Assembly (NCBI GenBank): GCA_031310005.1
Contig: CM062379.1
Location: 5,022,001-5,086,000, forward strand
Source of the DNA: Dactylellina haptotyla
Lineage: Eukaryota > Ascomycota > Orbiliomycetes > Orbiliales > Orbiliaceae
DNA length: 64,000 nt
Reading direction: 5' to 3'
The translations under genes and the position numbers were made by a program. The first letter of the stretch is position 1. Each line of letters opens with the position of its first letter. The notes under the pieces were generated by a model. The model had not been told where the DNA came from. It saw nothing but the letters and a program-made list of their open reading frames with translations, and searched no databases. Shown piece after piece: positions 23,551-34,979 of this stretch.

Positions 23551-24976
23551 ATGTCGGGTTCTGAGCCCTTCGTCCCCAGTAGCTACCCCGGCATCCTGCA
23601 TCATTATGTCAGTATTCCCACCCCATCGTTTTCCCCCACGTTTTCCCCCTGGTTAGAACGGCGCGCGCAGGTACAAGTCGCTGTCAACTGCAACATGTAA
23701 TCACACGCGCCTGTTATAGGAAACAGAAACAAAATAAGGATTTCTCAGCCGCTGGCAGCTAAACCTGAAATTATCGTGTATTTGTTACATATTATCTAAC
23801 GATTTAATCTTGGGGGAATCAAAATAGACCAGGGGCCTAACCGCATTCGAGTTTGATTCCCCCGCATTACGATCCAACAATGCGAAACCGCCAACGCTTT
23901 TGTTTGTCGGCGGGTTGGGGGATAATTTGTTGACGGTGCCGTATGTGCACGAGCTTGTGCAGTATGTTCCTTTTTCTTTTTTGCCCTCTGATTATTTGGG
24001 CGATTGGAAAGCAAATTAGAAATTTGAAGGTGCTTGGAGTCTTGTCTAACAATGTTGATTATAAGGACTGGGTGGTCTGTGGTACAGGTTTTGTTGACAT
24101 CCTCAGCTGCTGGATGGGGTATGGTTCCTCTTCCTTCCACCTATAGCTACAGATGGGCGGTGTGGTTAATTTGATTAAAAAAAAAAGGTACCGGTTCAAT
24201 TCATCGTGATGCTAAGGAGATCGCATTATGTATCTCCTATTTCAAGATCCAGCGCTCGCGGCCAAAGGTGGTGGTAATGGGTCACTCGACAGGATGCCAG
24301 GATGTCATGGAATATCTTTGCCGTTTGGAGGTATCTCAGCAGGCTGACGGACTCCTAGATGGCGCGATTCTACAGGGTACGTAGTGTAAAAAATTGCATT
24401 ATCAATATGACGAGCTAACATACGCGATTGGTAGCACCTGTGAGCGATAGAGAAGCCCTCGCGCAGATAATGGGCAAGGATGCATACGACAGGAGCTGGA
24501 AACACGCACAGAAACTAATCAAGGCGGGCAGAGGGGAGGAAATAATGTCTACACAACTCACACAGAATATCTTCGAGGCGCCGTGTACGGCGTCACGGTG
24601 GTACTCGTTAAGTTCCCCTTTGCACGATGGGGCGGACGATTTCTTCTCCTCAGACACGCCGATGGAGAACTTGGAGGCGACGTTTGGGAAGATTACTCCT
24701 GCGAGAACACCGTTGTTGATATTGTACTCCGGTGCGGACGAGTTTACGCCGCAGACGGTGAATAAGAAGGCGATGGTGGAAAGGTGGTTGGAGGTTTGTC
24801 GGAGACATGGGGTTAATGTGGACTTTGCGAATAGCGGGATCATCGAGGGCGCTACTCATAACTTTGCAAAGTGCACTGATGCTGTTGTTAAGGATTTCTT
24901 GGGGCGGGTGAGTAGGTTTTTGAAGGTCGTGGGGGGTGGGGGTGGTTTTGAGGGAGGGTTGATGAGCAAAGTCTAG
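23551..24976 (+). CDS. DUF1749 (UPF0613) alpha/beta-hydrolase
   Basis: Exons are 23551-23607, 23828-23961, 24066-24118, 24188-24376 and 24435-24976, giving 324 residues. It has an alpha/beta-hydrolase fold: YPGILHHYTRGLTAFEFDSP, an oxyanion strand LLFVGGLGDNLLTVPY, then GWSVVQVLLTSSAAGWGTGS, nucleophile elbow GHSTGCQD (Ser), acid in LILYSGADEF (Asp) and catalytic His in EGATHNF. The family is widespread in fungi and plants; no substrate is known to me. Four small exons were joined by phase. The third exon (53 nt) is needed to restore GWSVVQ, and its acceptor follows a CTAAC branch. The C-terminus has a glycine run (VVGGGGGFEGG). There is no signal peptide, so it is probably cytosolic. Confidence 0.85.
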
Positions 24977-25951
24977 GATTTGTGGGTTATCTAGCTGGAG
25001 CGGGACAGGCGTTCAGATTATTTCTTTTTCATTGGTTTCGTAATTCCTATTATTCTTTTATTTATCTTCTCTAGTGGTTTTGTATTTCAGGAGCATCGAT
25101 TGCATAGGACGGCGATAGGTTAATTGCATTAATACGAACGATAGGATCGTAGCCAACTTCCAAATGGCGATAAAAAGTAGTTATGTGACGCTGAAGAGCA
25201 TGCTACTACAGACTAGGAGAACGCCGCTAAAAAAAAAAAGTAAATATATTATGAAGGACGTGAGGGAGAGCCGCTAGACGTCATTTTTAGTTGGATAGGG
25301 GCCTACAACATGCTTTCGGAGGTGGCTTCAAGAAAAGACAAAGTAGTATGAACGACGGAAAATAAAAGCGCACACATCCAGCTTTTGGTTTACCTTCCCA
25401 TTTGTAACGAAAAAGAACAAAAAAGCAAAACAAGAAAGTAACAAAAAGATATTTATAAATTCTATTTCCTCCATGTCACCCTATCCTACCAGAAATAAAC
25501 CAAGAAGCCAGGGTTGTAAGCTAGTGCGAATAACAGGGTGGTAACGAAAGAGGCGGCAAGACGGGGCGTAGAAAATTAGAACGTGTGAGCGAAGGGCACT
25601 GACATCGTGTGCATAAAAAAGCCTTTTAACTGGCGTGGATTTTTGGGGGATGGAAGAAATGGCGAAAAGAAAGAATGGACGATGGATATCATGTGAGGGT
25701 GTGGAAACCGTAAAGCCGAACTCCAAGGGACAAATAAAAGAAAAATTAATGAAACTATCAATTGAAGATCGAATGTGTTGCGAAATTGTAAAAAGGATGT
25801 CCAAAAGGGCGTGCAATCGGTCGTGGTTGCGTAGTGTTCGAATGAAGGGTTTCAGATCTACTGAAGAGCGAGAGTGATAGGTGATATGTATGTTCAATTT
25901 CGATCGTAAGTTCTCTGTTTGAAGGCGAGGGGTTGGACTCGGACTATTGTT
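24977..25951. other. Convergent 3' region between the DUF1749 hydrolase and RHO2
   Basis: 975 nt with AT-rich stretches and A-runs near 25230 and 25410-25450. An open frame on the minus strand at 25481-25897 lies next to the RHO2 3' end and is probably part of the RHO2 3' UTR; it resembles no protein. Confidence 0.4.
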
Positions 25952-26951
25952 CTATAAGAGGACACAGCATCCGCTGCTCCCTTTCGTTTCGAAGTTCGTT
26001 AACATGGCCGCCCTCGTGGCAGCCTCGAAGACATCGTCGACACCCTCGCCGTTCTTCGCACTGCACTCCATATACTTTCGGGCTCCGCACTGCTTGGCGA
26101 CATTTTCGGCGTAGCTGGGCTGGACGAATTTTAAGCTCTTCTTGCGCATTTCCTCCTTAGCAGCCGGGTCGTCGCGAAGGTCCTTCTTCAAGCCGACAAC
26201 GATGATCGGGACAGTAGGGCAGCGTTCGTGCGCTTCTTCTATCCACTTTATTTCGAACCAATATGTTAGTTACCATGGTAGGAGGTATGGTTTGCGTAGG
26301 TCAAGCCGTACCTTCTCTTTGACGTTTTCGAGAGATTCTGGTTCGTTTACCGCGTATCCGATCAAAATGACATGTGCTTTGGCGTAGGCAAGGGGCCGCA
26401 ATCGCTGTTTGAAGAATCGCGTCAGTACAGCAAATTCCGGGTGCTAGTATGTAGTGCTGGCGCAAGCTTTACCTCGTAGTCCTCTTGGCCAGCTGTATCC
26501 CATAAGGCCAGTTGAACGGACTTGCCATCAACACGGCAATCAGTCACGTAGTTTTCGAAGACCGTCGGAATCTGACCGTTATAATGTTAGATATAATCGC
26601 AGTTGATTCAGGAGATCCATGTCTTACATATTGCTATAGTTACGCCAAAACATGTTAGGTCTATTCGAGTTCGTGTCCTGCTCATTTCGAAGGGGTATTG
26701 AATACACACCTCAGGGAAGTATCCGAGTGTAAAGACGCTCAGTAAACTAGTCTTGCCGCAAGCACCATCGCCGATTATGACGAGTTTCCTATGATAACCT
26801 CACCTGTCAGCAATCTGACAGCGTACATGTCCTCCCACCCGACGACCATCTGCATCAGACAAACCAACTGCCACATCTGCAGGTCTAACACTCGGAGAGC
26901 CGGGTATCTATCTTACCGTCGCATAACATTCGGGCCGGGATTGTATGTCAT
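25952..26951 (-). CDS. RHO2: Rho-family GTPase RHO2
   Basis: Six exons (26951-26917, 26788-26710, 26633-26628, 26571-26473, 26404-26312, 26245-25952) give 201 residues. Rho2 is a membrane-bound GTP switch acting on cell-wall synthesis and polarity. Motifs: P-loop GDGACGKTS, switch I region [11 protein letters not shown], switch [11 protein letters not shown], base-binding GLKKD (Leu replaces the usual Asn/Thr, as in other fungal Rho2 proteins), ECSAKNG, and a C-terminal CCVLL that supplies a geranylgeranyl-type CAAX box (CVLL) with a neighbouring Cys. The third exon is only 6 nt (CAATAT, Gln-Tyr, residues 39-40) and fills the two residues found at this place in all Rho proteins. Upstream, the sense strand has no ATG for 813 nt. 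Confidence 0.94.
26628..26633 (-). other. RHO2: 6-nt micro-exon of RHO2
   Basis: On the minus strand the sequence is CTATAG, then CAATAT, then GTAAGA. The preceding intron carries CCTAAC and the following intron ATCTAAC. The codons give Gln-Tyr between FPE and IPTVFENY, matching the Val-Tyr of other Rho proteins at this position. Confidence 0.85.
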
Positions 26952-27764
26952 GTTGGAGGTAGTTGGTGATCTCGGGGATCGCTGATACGGGAACTGCCGG
27001 AAGGCGGTCGAGGAAAGTCCGGGAAATCGACGAAGGTTCGGTCTTGAATCGTCGTTTTTGTCCGCCGAGGGGTCCGCAGAGGCCAAAGGGGTGTATCCGA
27101 TAGTGTACAGTATCGCACTATATAATGGTATCCGGGGCGGGAGCAGCGATGTGTTGTTGTTGCCCGCTCGGTGTCGTCGTTGTCGTTGTCGTGCAAGTCC
27201 AATCACAGCGCAACGATCGACTTGGCCGTGCTTCCCAGTCGCTCCGATCGAGATTGGCGGGCAGCAACACCCTGCGTGGTCGCTGATGACGGACTATAAC
27301 GGAACTATCGCGGACGTCGGGTACGCTTCGGTTCTTCGGATCGCCTACGGATGAGACGGGGGGGAAATACTTCGAGTCGGTGCCAGATATCTCGAGTCGA
27401 ACTAGCGCTACTAATCTTTCAGACCTTCTCTCCAGGTGGTCTGTTATATCGGAAGTTTGGGGGCCAAGGGCTAATTTAACGGTTGGCTAAGACTCTCAGG
27501 CGCAGGAACTCCTCTTTTGTCTCCTCTGTGTGTTAATTCACGTCTGGTGATGGTGTGAAGGAGAGAGCAGAAAACAGGGCGAACGGATGAGAAATTTAAA
27601 GTCTGGGAAGACAGGCGGTTGCAGCGATAACAATTTATTTGAAGGAGAAGTATGATCCCTAGTTAGGATTCGGTGCTAAACCTCGCCCAGTTTAAAAGAA
27701 GAAACGGGAAAGGATGCGATGGGCTGGCTGGCAGAAGCGGGCTGGTCTTTGTCTGGCAAGTTGA
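26952..27764 (-). promoter_or_regulatory. Probable long ATG-free 5' leader of RHO2
   Basis: Reading toward RHO2 on the minus strand, these 813 nt contain no ATG at all, although about 12 would be expected by chance. The stretch ends exactly at the RHO2 start codon. This is the signature of a transcribed leader from which upstream start codons have been removed. It may include introns. Confidence 0.55.
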
Positions 27765-30297
27765 CATTCACTCACGCACACCTTCGTTCAATCTTCCACG
27801 CTGATACGGTGCTTTCTCGAACGCTGCGGCTGGCCAGCTGGGCTGCAAGTGCTGCGCTTTTGGTGGAGGGAAACGGGGTCACCCACGTATCGTCAAGTTC
27901 CCTGCACTAAGGGAACTTCCAGCAAATCTGTTAATTAACTGCTTCGAGATGCGCCTGGGCTTGGAACCTTCCTCAAGTTCCGTTGGGGGTTCTAGATGGG
28001 AGGAAAGGTTTTATACTGATACATTTGGGGCTGCTTGAAAGAGAATTTTACTGTGCAAAAGAAATACGGCTCGCGACAGCCGCGAGCTCGTTAAAACAGA
28101 AGACCTGGCTAAAACAGTGTACTGAATCCGAGTACCTGCATGCATTGAGGTCGGGAATGGACATCATGGATCGGGCATGTCAGCCCCGGCGGCCCAACGG
28201 GGCTATCTGGACTTCCAACTTGTTCACTTTCGGCAGCCTTCGCGGATGGAGAAAATTTTCCACCCTCGTTATCCGCATATTATTTATAATTTCGTCAAAT
28301 TTCGCCGGCGAATTCTCCTCGCAATGTTTCTACAAAGAGCATCTCCCAGAATCTTCTTTCTGTACCACGCCAAGTTGACATCGGCAAACACCGAGGCTGA
28401 TTGGTGAGCGAGCTGAAATTTGAAAACGGCGTGAGAATGAACGCAACACGTCGTCAAACGTTCACGGGGGACCAGAACGACAGCTCTTTTCTTTATTCTA
28501 TGACAAATATCATGCCGCATGAGAGAATAATATAGTTACATCAATCGCAGGCGGTGACGTTTACACTTCTTGGTACCTCGAAAAACTAGTCTACTACTAA
28601 GCGCGCGAGCTTCGGGATGCTTCGATCCAGCCGTGGTTAGAATTTTGTTAGCCAAATATATCTTGCTACGTGACGTTACCTGCGACCGCCTTCGCATCCC
28701 GTCTCTTCCCTAGTGGGCGACGTTTATTTACTACAGCCTTTTTTTTAGGCCTATTTATGCTCGCTTAGAATCTTCATGCATATATTAAGGGGATAGTCAA
28801 TTATATTTAACTTTAACAAGTCTTTACTTAGCGGCATAGACTCTGGATAGATAGCACTGTAACCTTGTCAGACGGTGCCTCCGTGGCCGTAACCGTTCGA
28901 AAACGGGAAGGTGAGGACGTCAAATTTGTCTGCTCTCCTCCAACAGATTTGGTATCCGAGAATCCTACTGCTCTAGCTCTTAGGTGACACTGTTATCTCC
29001 AGGAATTAAACAAACTTGTAGTTCATACGAAATCGTCATTTGGTGCCTTAAAACCGGTCATACACTCAGCTGTAACCCAGGGTGGCCTGGCTGTTATGTG
29101 CAGATCAGCAGGGTCACAGACCAAAGGGAAACATTCCAATTAGTTTATTTAAGATACCAACTATAGTATCATTGTACCGAATGGATGCTATTTTCGAAAA
29201 TTTTCTAAATAAAATATGGATAGCTTATCGTGGAACACTATTCATAAATCGATCAATTGCTTCTGCCAAGCCCGCGAGAGGAGAAACGTTGGTACTCCTT
29301 TCCATCGGGGTTGTAAAGAGGCGGCATGAAAATGGAATGAAGTCGAATGACGCCGCAAAGCAATGTCATCTCCTATTTGGTGATGTGCATATATCATACT
29401 CCAGTATCTTTAGGAGTTGTCGGACGACCAGATGCATAGGCAAGAAACAATGCAGCCGGCCTCAGAGGTAAAATGGACAGCTTATATATAGCTAATATGA
29501 TGGAGTCGATGTATGAAGCAACACGGTCAATCTTTTATTCATTATCGAGCCGTTTATTACACGCACGCCTCTATATCCACTCTCGACGTAGCTAGTGATG
29601 CTGCAGACGATATTACCTTTCATCCAGTGGGCATTCAAAGAGGTGAAACACTCGAGCGTTCCCAAGCATCATGTACTTAAAAAACGACTGGGAATTCGGA
29701 ACCAGCTTGTCAAAATTTAAATTTGTAAAATTAACGACGGATTGGCCGGAAATGAGTATCACAGCTTGGCCAGTGCTCCAAAAGGCACATTATGCGACAA
29801 AAGCAGTGCTCTCCTGTGCGACTTTGGACAATCGGGGTGCACAGGAGAGATGTGATGTGTTTCCGCTGTTGTTGAAACTTGGCGACATGCATCGAAACCC
29901 GTCGGCAGGATTAACCGCCGCAATGCGGACCAGAACCAATTCCCGAAGAGAGGAATTATTGGCCGAACGAGAGAGGCTGCCTGCACCTGCACTCTGGTGG
30001 GTTTGATTCAGGTACCGTTTCCCACCGCCTCTGCCTTCCCGGATTTCTCGGTGACAGGTTGACGGACAGCTCAACCGACTAGGTGGCCCTTTGGCAGCCG
30101 CTCGCCGGAGAGGTCCTGGACGCCCAGCTGCGCGATCCCTCCCCGCCTCGCGGATGCCGACTGCTATATTGCTGCTGCTTTGTCGTTTGACATGAGATCC
30201 GGCGTGGCTGTTCGTTGCGTGTTTGCTGTGCTCGCTAGTCTGTGTGAAATTAACGAATTGTTGCTTAGCAGCACCACTAAAATTGAATTATTGCATG
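27765..30297. other. Long intergenic region between RHO2 and NST1
   Basis: About 2.5 kb with no supported gene. Open frames at 27983-28378, 29082-29471 and 29671-30006 have no recognisable content and no splice context. A perfect 9-bp hairpin lies at 27895-27918. It presumably holds the two divergent promoters; a non-coding RNA cannot be excluded. Confidence 0.4.
27895..27918. repeat. Perfect inverted repeat, 9-bp arms with 6-nt loop
   Basis: The arms AAGTTCCCT and AGGGAACTT flank GCACTA. It stands about 130 nt upstream of the ATG-free leader of RHO2, so a promoter role such as a dimeric protein-binding site is possible. Confidence 0.55.
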
Positions 30298-30864
30298 ACT
30301 ACTCGAACTTATCAGCTTAACCCCCATATTCGAAACCCACTCTGCCATAAACATCACCCCTTCGCCCCGATCCTGCCTCCGCGATCACACGATAACCCCG
30401 ACCCTCGATATCTGCATCCATCGCCCTTGCATCTCACATCCGCCTTCGCCGCCCCTAATCTTCCCTCCGCACTCCGTACTCTCGTCAGATTCTTCCGAAA
30501 TTCCCTCGTTAACCGACCTCCTCGAATCATTTTAAGACTTGAGTAAAGCGTCTGCCACCCCACCCTGCCTTGCCGTCTGTACCCGTATTCTCGATCGGAC
30601 AGCCGCTTCCGCAATATTCTCTCGAGCTTCGACCTCTTGCCGGGAGATCGTTGGCCTACAACTGGGGTTTCCGTCATTACATTACCGTGATCGTGAAATC
30701 GCAGCCGTCGCCGTGGAGAAAGCACTCGGCTCTTCGATATTGGCCGCAGAGTCGCCCCAGATCTAGAGAGTTAGGTCTAATTTGCTTCGGAGGCGCATAG
30801 GAATCACCATTACGGCACGCACAATCGAGCTGCCATCAGGCCCTCCTCAACAGCAAGTGGCGAG
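30298..30864 (+). promoter_or_regulatory. Probable ATG-free, pyrimidine-rich 5' leader of NST1
   Basis: 567 nt without a single ATG on the plus strand lie directly before the proposed NST1 start. The first half is strongly C/T-rich. About nine ATGs would be expected by chance. The pattern supports both a long leader and the chosen start codon. Confidence 0.55.
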
Positions 30865-33800
30865 ATGCCGGGTGGGCATATATTCAACAAAGACGGGACG
30901 AGGATGATAAAAGTCCGGAATACGCCGCAGACTCCTTCACTTGGTACGACCAGAACGCAACCGCCTCTCCGAACAACCGTATTTCTCGTTTTATTTAAGC
31001 TTCGTCGGGCTTGTGTGAGAACTCGAGCTAACCTCTGAGATTTTGATATACAGAAACTACACCGTCGCACGACACACATCCCAATGGACTGTCGAGTGAG
31101 GCTGTAGCTGGCCCCAATGCCAGCAGCAGCGGCACTAAAAAGAAGAAAAAGAAGAACCGCAATAAGGGGGCGGCGACCAATCTGGATTCTCACCTCGATT
31201 CTTCCAACCACGGCCCGCTCGACAACCATGACCACTTCGAACCGTCTGTACAAGGTCCGTCGAACAAGATTTCCCACCCCCTCGCAGGGCCTAATACGTC
31301 CAGGCAGCATCTGCAGGAGTATTATGATGCAATACGAGCTAGTTTAGAGCAATTCGATTCTAATGAACATTTCGATATTGAAGGGGATGACGTATACTAC
31401 TCCGACGAAGAGCCAGCATTCGAACCTACAGAACCGAGCTACGATGGACCGTCCAGCCAACAGACCGGAGAGCTTGAGACTCCCGCCTCAAAGAAAAATA
31501 AAAAGAAAAAGAAGAAAAAGGGAGCGGGAGCACAGTCCGTTGCTGTAGCCGAGAGTTCGCAGGGTCAATCGCACGAATCTGCGCGTAAGGACGCTCAGAA
31601 ATCTTCCAAGGATAGGATATGGAATACTTCGACAAGCGAAGAACGTGAACGGATCAAAATCTTCTGGCTCTCTTTAGGGGAGGAGGAACGCCGTTCTCTG
31701 GTAAAAGTTGAAAAGGAGGCTGTCTTGAAGAAGATGAAAGAGCAGCAAAAGCATTCCTGCTCATGCAGCGTATGTGGGAGGAAACGGACTGCGATCGAAG
31801 AAGAGCTAGAGGTGTTGTACGATGCATATTATGAGGAGTTAGAACAGTATGCCCACCAAACAAGCACTTTTTTGGGACCTTGGTCTATGACTATCAAATG
31901 CGGCCCCTTTTTACGGTTTTTGATGCTTATTCTGTGTTTTGTGCGTTTAGCCCGAGCAAAGGGCTCCCACAAGCCCGGCGTATGGAAGAGCTGCCCGAAC
32001 TTGAAGATGACGAAGGACCATACGATGATGACGATGAGTACGAGGATATCTCGGAAGACGGTCATCGGAGCGTCCAACAAGACTTCTTCAATTTCGGGAA
32101 CAGCCTAACTGTCCGAGGTAAATCTCCTTACCTTAACAGCAAATAAATCAATTGATTGAGATACTGACGTTTCTTTTCCTTGGAAGAAGGCGGAATCCTA
32201 ACGGTAGCAGACGACCTACTCAAAAACGACGGTAAGAAGTTTATTGAGATGATGGAGCAGCTCGCCGAAAGGAGGATGGCACGGGAAGAAGAAGCTAGCC
32301 AGCACGCACACGGACTTAATAATCAGATGCATTCTGGCCTACAGCACAACCATTCGCACATGCCAAATGGAAATCCGGAATACGACATCGAGGAGGATGA
32401 GGAGGAGTATGATGACGACGATGAAGATTTTGACGAAGAGGACGATGAAGAACCGGTATATTATTATCCGGGCTACAGAAAGTATTTGGAATTTCACAAC
32501 AGAAAGGCTAATATTGGTTTCAGGATGCTATGACGGAGGAGCAGCGAATGGAAGAAGGGCGTCGGATGTTTCAGATATTTGCTGCAAGGATGTTCGAGCA
32601 AAGGGTCCTTTCCGCGTATCGGGAGCGAGTCGCTATCGAGCGGCAAAAGCGGCTACTCGAAGAAGTGGAAGAGGAATCTCGGAAAGCCGAAGAGCAAAAG
32701 GAACGAAAGGCGAGAGAGAAGGAAAAGAAGAACGCTAAGCGGAAAGCGCAGAAAGAAGCAAAAGAGGCCGATCTACGAGAGAAGGCTGAGAAGAAGGCAC
32801 GGGAGGATGCAGAGAAGAAGGCAGAGGAGGAACGCAAAGCGGAAGAAGCACGCAAGCGTAAGGAGGAACAGCGGCTAAAACGCGAAGCTGAGAAGAAAGC
32901 TGCCGATGAAGAACGCTTACGCAAAGAAGAAGAGAGGAAGAAGCGACTTCAAGAAGAACGGGAGCGAGAACACGAGAAAGAGCGCAAACGCAAAGAGACA
33001 GCGGAGCTGGAAAAGAAGAAGAAAGCCGATTTGGCCCGCAAACTTAAGGAGGAAAAGGACCAACGCGACAAGGAGAAGAAGGACAAGGATGAGAAAGATC
33101 GCAAAGACCGTGAAGCTCGTCGGAAGCAAGCAGAAGACAAGGAGCGAGCGAGGAAGGAAGCCGAAGCTAATGTCGCAGTCCCCATGATAGCAACTACACC
33201 AGTTCTCGCAACGGCCTCCAAAGCTTCAACTCCATCACATTCTCTTCATCCTCCTACCATTGTCCCTGCTGTTGTATCACCTAGGTTAACAGTGGCTACC
33301 CCGGCTCTTCCCAAACAAACCTCACCTGGCAAAGGTAAGACCTCAGCCAAAGGTTCGGTGGCATCTTCTCCGCAAACTCCGAAGATCCAGACCAAATCGA
33401 ATGTCAGAACTACTCCGGGTCTTGCTCAATCAAATCTTGCGACAACGTCCACCGCAATGCCGCAATCTCAAAACTTCGCGGCGCCAGCAGGCAATCCACC
33501 AGCGTCGACTAGCTCAATTGTTCCTCCCAAGCCAAACCAGATTCTAGGTGGACCCCCAGGAATACCTCCACCAATTTCACCAAATCCTATTCTGTCCTCT
33601 GGGTCATCTATGCCTGGCAGGATGCCACTTGTCGGAGCGCCACACGGATTCCCAACTCATATTTCACCCCCTCCGGGAGTACCAGCGCCAGAAGGCTTCG
33701 GACTAGCCACCTCAGTCCCTCAATTTTTTCCTACACCTACGCCACAACAGATCCCGTTGTCAATGCTACCGCCGCCTAGTCAGCTCGGGTTTGGCATGAA

Positions 33801-34979
33801 TCTTTATCGTGGCTTCCCAGTGCCAGCGACGCCGCCATTGCAAGCATTGCAATTGGTTCCACCTCCTGGAAACCTTCGCGGCTTCCCACCTCCAAATCCG
33901 CGACCGTTCATGGGCAATGATTTCTCCCTACCGCAGCCGCTTGCGGGATCTAACTTCCCACCGCCACCTGGTTCTCCTTTTATGCGACAGGAGAACATAC
34001 AACCAGGACACCAAAGACAACTCTCTGGGGATCTCACCGAAAATAACACGGCTTCTACCCCGAAACCAATCCACCGACCCACGCCAATCCAACGCCCATC
34101 AAATGCTGCCCCTGGAGGTCCGGTCTCGAAGATTAATATTGACGAACTAAGCACCTCTCTCGGCAGTAGTGCGCTTCTCGGCGATGACGAACCAGAAGAG
34201 CCCGGTGCTAATAAGCCCGACAATTCATCACCGGTACGACGTGGTAGCAACATTCCCACAGGAAGAGGTGTATTCGGAATGGCCCCGGGAAGCACGTCAT
34301 TCTTCGTGGGACACGATTCGAGCAGCCAGCATTTTGGAGGATTCCCGAGCCCAAACACTACATGGGGTATGCCAACCTCCTTGTTCAATCCAAGTGGGCC
34401 TTGGGGGCCTCCGGCTGCTCCACCTGCAACGGGTACGTATTGCTTTTTGCCTTATAAGAAACGCTCTTATATATGCTGATAGGGGGGATAGGATGGATTC
34501 CAAACGCCACCACTCCATTCGGTGCCAATCAACGTCGACCAGGCCGGCTTGACGTTCTTCGTCATCTCATTGTCTCAATATTCAAGCAATCGGGTCGAAG
34601 CAAAAAGAACGCTGACGGTTTCATGCCGATGAAAACACTCCTCGACACCATCAATGAATCAGACCAGCGACCGAGCCCACCGCATGATGTCTTGGAGGAC
34701 GAAGTCATGACTGTCACCGAGATCGAAGGCGATTGGCATAACGGTGGTGGATGTTTCATTAGACAACGTGAGGATGATGGAAACATCAGCATCAAATGGT
34801 ATCTAGAGGCTGAGCAACAAAGAAGGGTTTCGGGCTCGGCTGGGTTGTCTGGCACGTCAATCAGTGGGCCTGGGGAAATTGGCTCGCCGGTTGGCTCTGT
34901 TGCTTCTTCTTTACCATTCGGAGCCCGTCAGAATTCTACCAGTTCTGGGGCTGGTGTCGTCGGATCTCCTCATTTCTAA
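30865..34979 (+). CDS. NST1: Stress response protein NST1
   Basis: Six exons (30865-30943, 31054-31882, 31951-32117, 32187-32455, 32524-34432, 34492-34979) give about 1246 residues. Nst1 is a large fungal protein first tied to salt tolerance. Family landmarks: a Lys-rich N-terminus, [19 protein letters not shown], the Cys motif [31 protein letters not shown], then [40 protein letters not shown], an acidic run, [20 protein letters not shown] and a long charged coiled coil of [15 protein letters not shown] type. The C-terminal half is Pro/Gly-rich, ending in a folded-looking segment ([20 protein letters not shown]). Exon 1 and the junctions at 31882/31951 and 32455/32524 are the least certain: alternatives break phase, but their donors (GTACGA, GTCTAT, GTATAT) are weak. 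Confidence 0.88.

Noticed and set aside
25481-25897. 138-codon minus-strand open frame just after the RHO2 stop
   Set aside because: It lies where the RHO2 3' UTR is expected and has no recognisable protein features.
28862-28908. GTTCGAAA-type sequence resembling a tRNA B box
   Set aside because: No matching A box, acceptor stem or anticodon arm could be laid out around it. Similar GTTCGA hits elsewhere failed in the same way, so no tRNA is called.
33804-34388. 194-codon minus-strand open frame opposite NST1
   Set aside because: It is the antisense of the Pro/Gly-rich region of NST1, where stops are rare on the other strand.
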